A stretch of 64,000 nt of DNA from assembly GCF_900446695.1 (NCBI RefSeq), contig NZ_UAVP01000008.1, forward strand, positions 186,001-250,000, read 5' to 3'. Origin of the DNA: Capnocytophaga sputigena (GTDB lineage Bacteria > Bacteroidota > Bacteroidia > Flavobacteriales > Flavobacteriaceae). The translations under genes were made by a program, and so were the position numbers. Positions 57,247-64,000 of the stretch are shown one piece after another. The notes beneath the pieces are model-generated. The model saw only the letters and a list, made by a program, of their open reading frames with translations, made no database searches and was not told the origin of the DNA. Each line of letters opens with the position of its first letter. Positions within the stretch are counted from its first letter, which is position 1.

Positions 57247-58063
57247 TATACAAGGCTTTTATCTGTTCATCGGTAAGGGCTTGATTGTAGAAACCAAAGT
57301 TGTCTAACTTGCCAGGGAAGGATTGTGCCCAATTTTGTGCTTTGTCTGACGATTGAGGAGGATCGGTTTGGAAACCAAAAGTTCCTAATACCAAATCACC
57401 CATATTGTTGTAGACAATTCGTCCCCAACCTGTAAGGGCACGCGTAAAAACAATTTCGCCATTTTTGAAAATGTGTAACACTTCTGTTTTGTGATTGTAA
57501 CGGAAGGTCATAAACACCCAATCACCAATAGTACCAGGGATTTTGGTCTCTACCCAATTTTCTTTAGTACCATTGAAGAGGTGCATTTTAAAACGTCCTT
57601 CGCCAGCAGTATTGTTGCCATCTAAGAAAATATCGAGGTTACCCCAGAACTTTTTAGTATTAGGAATTGAAAAGACACCTGTACCTTTATTCACTTGAGG
57701 GGAATTCATCCAGAAAGCTACTGTAAAACTACCGAGGTTAGCTATCGTATCTTTCAGAGATATATCGCCAGCAAAGCGCGCCGTGCGAGGAGAGATAAAC
57801 ACATAAGTACCTTCACCCCCTTGGTAGGCTTTGCCTTTTTTGCCTTCTGTATAGGTAACATTGCCCTTAGGAAGTGTAGGAACCTTGTATCTACTCACAT
57901 TTTTTGCATTACTCTCAAAGGTAAACAAGAGCTTTTGAGGGTTGTACTGAGGGATTACCTCCTCAGGATAATCGAAAGGCGGGTCTTGGTCTAAATCTTG
58001 ATAGCAGCTGGTAAAAGCTATAAGACCTGCCATAAAGCTGATATAAAATATATACTTTTTCAT
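57239..58063 (-). CDS. LamG-like (concanavalin-A-type) surface lipoprotein, PUL 2
   Basis: The 274-residue lipoprotein (lipobox FTSC, Cys20, followed by YQDLDQDPP, an acidic export signal) contains a Laminin_G_3/concanavalin-like sandwich over about residues 50-270. Key stretches are GSFTVAFWMNSP, WVFMTFRYNHKTEVLHIFKNGE and the final GKLDNFGFYNQALTDEQIKALY. It lacks catalytic residues and follows susD, so it most likely serves as the surface glycan-binding protein of PUL 2. A pyrimidine-rich leader repeat ends 4 bases before the ATG, and a CAGGT-repeat lies further upstream in the same leader. Confidence 0.88.
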   Translation of the reverse strand: MKKYIFYISFMAGLIAFTSCYQDLDQDPPFDYPEEVIPQYNPQKLLFTFESNAKNVSRYKVPTLPKGNVTYTEGKKGKAYQGGEGTYVFISPRTARFAGDISLKDTIANLGSFTVAFWMNSPQVNKGTGVFSIPNTKKFWGNLDIFLDGNNTAGEGRFKMHLFNGTKENWVETKIPGTIGDWVFMTFRYNHKTEVLHIFKNGEIVFTRALTGWGRIVYNNMGDLVLGTFGFQTDPPQSSDKAQNWAQSFPGKLDNFGFYNQALTDEQIKALYNE

Positions 58064-58067
58064 TTTT

Positions 58068-58096
58068 AGATAAGAGATAAGAGGTAAGAGGTAAAA
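58068..58096 (-). repeat. Pyrimidine-rich leader repeat before the LamG lipoprotein gene
   Basis: On the minus strand TTTTACCTCTTACCTCTTAT continues as CTCTTATCT and ends 4 bases before ATG 58063. It is the longest of the four start-proximal copies. A CAGGTTTCAGGTATTAGGTG tract (58107-58140) lies upstream of it, matching in orientation the GTCAGGCTTCAGGTGTCAGG tract in the luxS leader. Confidence 0.8.
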
Positions 58097-58151
58097 GATG
58101 ACGTGATGTTACCTGACAGCTGACACCTAATACCTGAAACCTGTTAGCTAA

Positions 58152-59690
58152 TTAATAATTAGGGTTTTGGATAAGCACTCCGTTGGAACGGTCGATTTGC
58201 GCTTGAGGCAAGGGCAAGAGGCGGTGTTTGGTTTGATAAGCGGTTTTGCCCGCGTTATGCAGGGTTTCCACATCTATATTCCAGCGCACTAAATCGTAGA
58301 AACGATCGAATTCCATAGCGAGCTCTACACGGCGTTCGTGGCGAATGGCAGTGCGCAAATCACTTTGGACAGTGGTTGTAACGGCAGGTAGGATTGCGTT
58401 GTTGCCTGCCCGTGCTCTTGCACGCACTTGCTCTAAATAGACGAGTGCTTGGGCACTGTTGCCGAGTTCGTTAGCAGCTTCAGCAGCCATTAAAAGCACA
58501 TCGGAATAGCGAATAAGGCGGATATTGAACCAATGTCCGCTTTTGCTATAGGTACTGCGCAAAGCGGGATTGGTATAGGCTTTTTTGTTGTAATACTTGT
58601 TTACCACATTGCTTGCCGCTATAGGTTTCTCATTATAAGGCGTATTAGGTTGCATAGTAGCAGCTTCGGCTTCACTTTTGGCAAAATAGAGCAAGGTTTC
58701 ATTTTTGCGAGGGTCGCCTGCTTCAAAAGCATCGGCTAAAAGCTGGGTAGGGCAATTCCACCCCCAACCTAAGTTCCATTGTCCCGAACCGCGCACTCCT
58801 TGTACTTGTGCAAACTGACTACCTACCTCATTAGAATCAGGGTATTGCGCATTGGCAGTACATTGTAGTTCCAAGATAGACTCGGGGCAGTTCTCGCCTT
58901 CTTCTCTAAACACTTTATTGAAAGGGGTACTGAGGTTGTACAAACCACTGTTAATTACATCGGTGCTAGCAGTGTACATCGCTTGCCAATTAGAGCGCAT
59001 CATATAAGTTTTGGCGTGTAGCGCGCGTGCTGCCCCCCAAGTGAGGCGCCCTACGTACACGGCACCCCAAGTGCGGGGCAAAACAGCTTCGGCAGCTGTA
59101 AGATCGGCATCGATGAGTTCATAGATTTTATCAACGCTTGCCTTAGGTTTATTAGCATCCTCATCTTTATAGATGCGGAAATTGATAAGAGGCACTTCGC
59201 CAAAAGCACGCACCAAGTTGAAATAAGCAAAAGCGCGGAAGAAATGAGCCTCTCCCCTATTGATTTTATCGGCATCGGTGAGCGCACTTTGGTCGGCTTT
59301 AGCTATTTTGTCGAGCACGGTATTCGCGAGGTGTACTACTGCTAAATTATCTACATAATAACTATTGATATTGCCATTGGAGGCTACATAGTTGAAATCG
59401 TCGAACATTGCAGCCATACCTGCCCCATCGCTGGCAATAGAGCCTTTTTCGGCATCTTCACTACGAAAGCTGTGAATAGCTAAAGCTGTATTCCCTGAGG
59501 TTATAGAGAATCCGCGCAATTTGGCGTACAATGTAAAAACATCGGCTTCATAAGCGCCCGATACGCCATTTTGGTCGCCATCAACCCATTCGCCTTGTGG
59601 CTCTTGGTCGAATTTGTTGCAATGGGTAAAGAGAGCGAGACTCGCTGCCATCCATCCTATTGCTATGATATGATATATATTCTTTTTCAT
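58152..59690 (-). CDS. susD: SusD-like nutrient-binding outer membrane lipoprotein (PUL 2)
   Basis: ATG 59690 is used; the TTG at 59699 is only a frame extension. The 512-residue lipoprotein (lipobox LFTHC, Cys24) has the SusD scaffold: NRGEAHFFRAFAYFNLVRAFGEVPL (about residues 138-162), YSDVLLMAAEAANELGN, VYLEQVRARA, AIRHERRVELAMEFDRFYDLVRW and LLPLPQAQID near the end. It forms a pair with the SusC-like protein encoded 23 bases upstream and should select the glycan of PUL 2. The short gap holds TTAATTAACAATTAAC-type repeats immediately before the start. Confidence 0.95.
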   Translation of the reverse strand: MKKNIYHIIAIGWMAASLALFTHCNKFDQEPQGEWVDGDQNGVSGAYEADVFTLYAKLRGFSITSGNTALAIHSFRSEDAEKGSIASDGAGMAAMFDDFNYVASNGNINSYYVDNLAVVHLANTVLDKIAKADQSALTDADKINRGEAHFFRAFAYFNLVRAFGEVPLINFRIYKDEDANKPKASVDKIYELIDADLTAAEAVLPRTWGAVYVGRLTWGAARALHAKTYMMRSNWQAMYTASTDVINSGLYNLSTPFNKVFREEGENCPESILELQCTANAQYPDSNEVGSQFAQVQGVRGSGQWNLGWGWNCPTQLLADAFEAGDPRKNETLLYFAKSEAEAATMQPNTPYNEKPIAASNVVNKYYNKKAYTNPALRSTYSKSGHWFNIRLIRYSDVLLMAAEAANELGNSAQALVYLEQVRARARAGNNAILPAVTTTVQSDLRTAIRHERRVELAMEFDRFYDLVRWNIDVETLHNAGKTAYQTKHRLLPLPQAQIDRSNGVLIQNPNY

Positions 59691-59713
59691 AATTATCAAT
59701 TGTTAATTGTTAA

Positions 59714-62700
59714 TTAAAACGTGAGGTTCACCCCGTAGGTAACAATCATTGGCATAGGGTAAGTACCATTATCAATACCAAAAGCTAAGGCACTACCGCC
59801 AATTTCGGGCACATAGCCCGTGTTCTTATGCCAAGTTTTGAGATTTTGCACATTGGCATAGAAGCGCAATTTCTGTACTTTGAAACGTTGTACTACTTCC
59901 TGTGGCAAGCTATAGCCCAACTGCACATTGCGGAAGCGGAAAAAGCTACCATCTTCTATATAATACGATGAATTTTGCTGATTGATAGCCCTGCTACTAT
60001 CTAATATAGGTTCCCAATTAGAAGTACCTTTGCCGTGCCAACGGTTCAAACGGTGAGCTTGGTAGTTGAGGGCAGCATAGTTGCTCTCCCCCCAACCGCG
60101 GTAGATTTCGTTGCCATAAGCTCCCATAAACTCGGCAGTGAGGTCAAAACCTTTGTAGCCGAGATTTACACTAAATCCATAAGTGAAATCGGGGGTAGGG
60201 TTGCCTATCATCGTGCGGTCTTTACTATCGATTACACCATCGCCGTTTATATCTTCAAATTTGAGATCCCCAGGTTTTACAGTAGCTATATTGTTAGCAG
60301 GCGAAGTATCGATATCTTCATAAGTTTGATACACGCCTTTCACCTTATAACCATAGAAGTGACCAATAGGGTAACCTGCCAAAGTACGCGCTACAGAATT
60401 GTGTTCGTAGAGCGCATCATTATCTCCCCTACCGAGTGATAACACCTTGTTGTCGATAGTGGTAAGGTTAGCACTTACACCATAGCTAAAACCACTTTCC
60501 TTGCGTTGGTCTTGCCAAGAGGCTGAAAACTCCCAACCTTTGTTTTCAATCTCACCAAGGTTTTCCAAAGAGTTCTTAGCGCCCGCAATACCGCTGAGCA
60601 GCACGATGAGGTCTTTAGTTTTCTTGTGATAATACACAGGTTCTACGCTGAGGCGATTGCCCAAGAAGCGGAATTCGGCACCAGCTTCCCACGCATAAGT
60701 TTTTTCCCAACCTAAATTTTGCACTAAATAAGCAGGTGCATAGCCCGTGATGATACGGTCGCCAAAGACGGCACTGCCCGAAGATTGCAAGATAGGATAA
60801 GTAGGGTAGTTTCTACCGCCTGTATTTTGGTTACCCAAAACGCCCCAAGAGCCTTTGAGTTTGAGGTAATCTACCACTTTTTGGTTTTTCATAAAAGCTT
60901 CTTCACTCACTACCCAGCCAGCCCCGAAGGAATAGAAATTATCCCACGTATTGCCCAAGCGATGGAATACTGAAGCTCCATCACGGCGGAAAGAAGCGTT
61001 AAACAAATAGCGATTGCCATAACTATACAAACCGCGCACTAAATACGACATTGTAAAACGGTGATGCTGACTGCTGCCATTGGATAGATTGGTACCGCTG
61101 ATAGAAGAAATCCACCATTTATCGGGGTTTTCGGGGATACCGAACACAATATCGTTTACGTGTTGGTTTCTGCCAGCAGAAAGTTCACTACGCTCAGTAT
61201 AGTTCGTGGTAAGTCCGCCAGTGAGGGTGATATTGTGGTCGCCCATTTGCCTTTTGAAGGTGAGGATGTAATCCTGTTGCGTATCGACAGTAGTAGATTT
61301 AGATTGCTTGATCTCCTCGCGTTCGGTAAGTCTTTCTCTTTTTTGGGTATCAGGGTTGTAGACCCGAATGATGGGTGAGAACTCACGATTTTCACCTATG
61401 CGGTAATCCATAGAAAGAGTTGCTTTGAAAGTGAAATACTTCAAAAAATCCAACTCACCATATACATTGCCCGCCAAACGATGATTCAAACCTTTGTTGT
61501 GATTGGCACGTGTTTCTACATCGATAAGCGGATTCCACACTTGGGCACGCTGGAAGTTAGGCATTATATTTAGCAAACCCGATTGAGTGTCGTAAGGGGC
61601 TACAATAGGAGCTGCTTTTAGGGCTGTACCGACCCCTTTGGCATCGATAGGGAGGGTGCGAGAACCATTGGCTTGGAAGCCAAAGCGCAGATAATCAGTT
61701 ACATTGTAGTCGCTGCTGAGGTTGAGGGTGTATTTGGTGAGTTTTTCGTGCTTGATAGAACCCTCTTCATCAGTATAGCCTGCTCCCATATAGAAGCGCC
61801 CTTTCTCACCAGAAGTGGCAATGCTCACATTGTGGTTGTACACCCACGCACGCTGAAAGATTTGGTCTTGCCAATCGGTATTGGCTTGATAGTGTGTATA
61901 ATCAAAAGGGGCGGCACCTTTGTTAGCCAAATCCTCGTTGTAGAGCGTTTTGAAGCCTTCGGCATCGGTCATTGCAACGCGGTCTTCCACAGATTTAAGC
62001 CCTACAGAAGAATTGAGATTCACGATGGTTTGTCCTTTTTTGGCTTTTTTGGTGGTAATGATAATCACCCCATTAGCCCCGCGAACCCCAAAGATAGCAA
62101 GCGAAGAGGGGTCTTTGAGGATTTCCATAGACTCGATATCCTGCGGGTTGAGGTAGTTGATATTATCGGTAAAGAGCCCATCGACTACATAGAGAGGAGT
62201 ATAGCCATTGATAGAGTTTGTACCGCGGATACGAATTTCGGGGTCTTGTCCTGCACGCCCTGTATTGACGATTTGTACCCCAGCGACCTTTCCTTGAATA
62301 GAAGCCAAGGGGTTAGCTGAAGGTCTATCGGCAAAGGCATCGGTTTTGAGGCTAGCGATAGAGCCCGTGAGGTCTCGTTTTTGAGCTGCCCCATAGCCTA
62401 TAACAACCACTTCCTTGAGTTGTTGTGTATCATCTTTGAGAGCAATCTCTAAGTAGTGGCGTCCAGCTACTACTTTCACATTTTGGGTTTCCATACCTAT
62501 GTAGCTAATTTCTAACACATCACCCGGTGAAACTTTATCGAGTGTAAAGTTTCCATCGAGGTCGGTTGAAACGCCGCGGGTCGTACCCTTCACAATTACA
62601 TTAGCTCCTGGAATAGGGTTTTTAGTCCCTGCTTCAAATACTTTCCCTCTCACTATATTAGGTTGTGCATAAGCAGCAAGAGAGAGAAAGGTTATCAGGA

Positions 62701-62722
62701 AGAAAAACAACAGTTTTTTCAT
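59714..62722 (-). CDS. susC: SusC-like TonB-dependent transporter (PUL 2)
   Basis: ATG 62722 gives a regular signal peptide (MKKLLFFFLITFLSLAAYAQ); the start at 62755 overlaps the promoter. The 1002-residue protein has the carboxypeptidase-regulatory-like domain (about residues 23-100), the SusC box KEVVVIGYGAAQKRDLTGSI (about 106-125), a plug domain with IRIRGTNSINGYTPLYVVDG and ILKDPSSLAIFGVRGANGVI, and a barrel with late GDLKFEDINGDGVIDSKDRT (a calcium-like DxNxDG loop also present in the PUL 1 homologue) before VTYGVNLTF. It imports the PUL 2 oligosaccharide with its SusD partner. Confidence 0.96.
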   Translation of the reverse strand: MKKLLFFFLITFLSLAAYAQPNIVRGKVFEAGTKNPIPGANVIVKGTTRGVSTDLDGNFTLDKVSPGDVLEISYIGMETQNVKVVAGRHYLEIALKDDTQQLKEVVVIGYGAAQKRDLTGSIASLKTDAFADRPSANPLASIQGKVAGVQIVNTGRAGQDPEIRIRGTNSINGYTPLYVVDGLFTDNINYLNPQDIESMEILKDPSSLAIFGVRGANGVIIITTKKAKKGQTIVNLNSSVGLKSVEDRVAMTDAEGFKTLYNEDLANKGAAPFDYTHYQANTDWQDQIFQRAWVYNHNVSIATSGEKGRFYMGAGYTDEEGSIKHEKLTKYTLNLSSDYNVTDYLRFGFQANGSRTLPIDAKGVGTALKAAPIVAPYDTQSGLLNIMPNFQRAQVWNPLIDVETRANHNKGLNHRLAGNVYGELDFLKYFTFKATLSMDYRIGENREFSPIIRVYNPDTQKRERLTEREEIKQSKSTTVDTQQDYILTFKRQMGDHNITLTGGLTTNYTERSELSAGRNQHVNDIVFGIPENPDKWWISSISGTNLSNGSSQHHRFTMSYLVRGLYSYGNRYLFNASFRRDGASVFHRLGNTWDNFYSFGAGWVVSEEAFMKNQKVVDYLKLKGSWGVLGNQNTGGRNYPTYPILQSSGSAVFGDRIITGYAPAYLVQNLGWEKTYAWEAGAEFRFLGNRLSVEPVYYHKKTKDLIVLLSGIAGAKNSLENLGEIENKGWEFSASWQDQRKESGFSYGVSANLTTIDNKVLSLGRGDNDALYEHNSVARTLAGYPIGHFYGYKVKGVYQTYEDIDTSPANNIATVKPGDLKFEDINGDGVIDSKDRTMIGNPTPDFTYGFSVNLGYKGFDLTAEFMGAYGNEIYRGWGESNYAALNYQAHRLNRWHGKGTSNWEPILDSSRAINQQNSSYYIEDGSFFRFRNVQLGYSLPQEVVQRFKVQKLRFYANVQNLKTWHKNTGYVPEIGGSALAFGIDNGTYPMPMIVTYGVNLTF

Positions 62723-62752
62723 TTCCGTACGTTTATTAAAGAATTTATGTCG

Positions 62753-62784
62753 CAAAGTTCCTTATTCTTTCTTTTATATGCAAA
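62753..62784 (-). promoter_or_regulatory. Promoter of susC (PUL 2)
   Basis: On the minus strand TTTG (62781-62784) and GAACTTTG (62753-62760; the TA is replaced by GA) are 20 bases apart, 30 bases before ATG 62722. Confidence 0.55.
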
Positions 62785-62801
62785 AAAACAGGTTCGCTTT
62801 C

Positions 62802-62858
62802 ACTACTACAATGTTAAAATAATTTGTTAAAGGACTACGTCATTACTACTACAACGTT
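62802..62858. promoter_or_regulatory. Candidate operator: two ACTACTACAAYGTT direct repeats
   Basis: ACTACTACAATGTT (62802-62815) and ACTACTACAACGTT (62845-62858) are 43 bases apart, about four helical turns. They lie immediately upstream of the susC promoter of PUL 2. This is the expected place for activator sites of the neighbouring regulator. Function inferred. Confidence 0.45.
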
Positions 62859-62903
62859 TTGTAACTAATTTATAATCTTTTGGTTAAGGAGGGGATTTTT
62901 AGG

Positions 62904-62933
62904 GTAAGAGATAAGAAGTAAGAGATAAGAAAA
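62904..62933 (-). repeat. Pyrimidine-rich repeat after the PUL 2 regulator gene
   Basis: On the minus strand this reads TTTCTTATCTCTTACTTCTT and on, of the same CTTATCTC type as the leader repeats. Here it directly follows a stop codon instead of preceding a start. Confidence 0.65.
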
Positions 62934-62935
62934 TG

Positions 62936-64000
62936 TTAATTGAATTGAGCGAAGAAATCGTAAAGATTATCTTCTTCGGCTAATTGGAGTTTTTTGCGCA
63001 ATCGGTAGCGGGCAGTTTCTACCCCTCTAAGAGATACATTTTGCATAGTTGCAATTTCTTTGGATGTATAGTTAAGCCTGATAAGCACTGCCAAACGCAA
63101 ATCGGTGGGGGTGAGTTGCGGATAGAGTTCTTTGAGTTTTTTGAAGAAATCTTTGTGTATAAGATCAAAGTTTTCTTGGAATACTTGCCATTGGTCTTCT
63201 TGAGAGATGTTCTCGCGTATGTGTTGCAAAATTAACCTACTTTTGGCTTTGCTCACTTTTTGGTTATCCATCAATTCTTCGAGTTCTGTAATGAGATTGG
63301 TAAGGAACTCGTTGCGGGTGATGTTCATCATAGTAGCTTCGGCTAACGATTTGCTCTTGTAGTCTAACTGAGCCATTAGCATTTGGTTTTGCAATTTAGT
63401 TACTTCCTGTTCTCGTGCTTCTAACAAGCGCTGACGGCGCAGGCGTTCACGCAAATACGAACGCTCTTTTTTCTTCATTTTATAGCGCAAATAGAGAGCT
63501 GTAACCAATGCTCCTGCACCTATAAATCCCGCCAAATACAATATATAAGCCCATACACTTCTGTACCAAGGAGTGGTTACCGAAAAAGGAAAAGTATAAT
63601 GAGATAATGTTTCACCTAACTCGTTGAGCATCTTCACTTTTAGTTGGTAATGCCCTGAAGGAAGGTTTTGGTAATTCACTTTAAAATCATTAGTAACTTC
63701 TCGCCAGTGCTTGTCGTACCCCTCTAACTGATACCATAAATGACAATACTCTTTACTAAAATTAGGATATTGAAAATCAAATAATAAATTATTTCTACTA
63801 TAAGGAATAGAAGCGTGAGGAGTGATACTTTCCAGTGTATATTGGTCGGTTGAGCGATTGTAGGTGCGGAAAGTTTTCAAGCTAAGGTTATTAGGAAATT
63901 TCACTTGAGGAGTTTTGGGTGTATAACGCGCAATACTGCCATCTAAACAGAAATAAGTATCCCCATCGGGGGTAACAAAAGCGGCAGCACGCTCCTCACT
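62936..64000 (-). CDS. Y_Y_Y-domain sensor with LuxR-type HTH, PUL 2 regulator (partial, N-terminus outside window)
   Basis: The frame is open to the last base of the window; the GTG at 63904 is internal, since the codons before it continue a propeller-like sequence (DGDTYFCLDGSIARYTP). The visible 354 residues contain the end of the sensor, a Y_Y_Y domain (NLLFDFQYPNFSKEYCHLWY, GYDKHWREV), a transmembrane helix (VWAYILYLAGFIGAGALVTA) and a coiled coil (LRERLRRQRLLEAREQEV). The C-terminal LuxR-type HTH follows (LTPTDLRLAVLIRLNYTSKEIATMQNVS, then RYRLRKKLQL). It parallels the PUL 1 regulator and presumably controls the PUL 2 susC operon, which starts 214 bases further on. Confidence 0.9.
   Translation of the reverse strand, partial: SEERAAAFVTPDGDTYFCLDGSIARYTPKTPQVKFPNNLSLKTFRTYNRSTDQYTLESITPHASIPYSRNNLLFDFQYPNFSKEYCHLWYQLEGYDKHWREVTNDFKVNYQNLPSGHYQLKVKMLNELGETLSHYTFPFSVTTPWYRSVWAYILYLAGFIGAGALVTALYLRYKMKKKERSYLRERLRRQRLLEAREQEVTKLQNQMLMAQLDYKSKSLAEATMMNITRNEFLTNLITELEELMDNQKVSKAKSRLILQHIRENISQEDQWQVFQENFDLIHKDFFKKLKELYPQLTPTDLRLAVLIRLNYTSKEIATMQNVSLRGVETARYRLRKKLQLAEEDNLYDFFAQFN

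Overview
The window looks like a chromosomal segment of a Bacteroidota of the Flavobacteriia type, most probably Capnocytophaga or a close relative. This is judged by eye, without a database search. The evidence is: AT-rich DNA; no Shine-Dalgarno sequences; many promoters of the Bacteroidota form TTTG-N19/20-TAnnTTTG; lipoproteins with acidic or Lys/Asp residues right after the lipobox cysteine; SusC/SusD pairs; a class II HMG-CoA reductase (mevalonate pathway); and the tRNA Thr-Tyr-Gly-Thr-tuf-Trp cluster.

Layout. 1-5961 (+): two large paralogous TPR-like envelope proteins (the first cut by the window edge) separated by two toxin-antitoxin modules, one of Panacea/SocA type and one of RelB/RelE type. 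5975-12577 (+): ordinary genes, namely a CvpA-like protein, four small lipoproteins or hypotheticals, rsgA, luxS and an aminopeptidase P. 12952-18082 (+): a very AT-rich island made of a predicted surface lipoprotein with a C-terminal HEVIH zinc-protease motif, followed by four tandem paralogous exported proteins. Each of the four carries a strong hairpin in its signal-peptide codons, with a compensatory base pair change between copies. This is my main candidate for an undescribed system (toxin plus tandem immunity-like proteins). 18185-21090: a siderophore-type TonB receptor and a small Trp-Asn/Gly repeat protein. 21422-29955 (+): a type I restriction-modification operon (half-size S, M, Fic protein, S, R, YgjP-like metallopeptidase).

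29958-40686 is mostly on the minus strand: HMG-CoA reductase, a porin, two plus-strand outer membrane barrels, tRNA-Phe, fbp, pdxJ, a membrane protein, a NifU-like protein, mrp, tRNA-Trp, tuf and four tRNAs. 41125-64000 (-): two head-to-tail polysaccharide utilisation loci, each with its own Y_Y_Y/LuxR-type sensor-regulator. PUL 1 (regulator, SusC, SusD, PKD glycan-binding lipoprotein, GH16, GH3) is typical of beta-1,3-glucan use. PUL 2 (partial regulator, SusC, SusD, LamG lipoprotein, esterase, GH144) points to another beta-glucan, perhaps beta-1,2-glucan.

The intergenic DNA is unusually rich in short dispersed repeats. They include long CTTTGCCAAAG...CTTTGGCAAAG hairpins at operon ends, a composite unit of about 170 bp carrying GGGCGTTT stems, pyrimidine-rich CTTACCTCTTATCTC repeats placed immediately before start codons, and G-rich GGTGGGAGC arrays on both sides of the tRNA-tuf operon.
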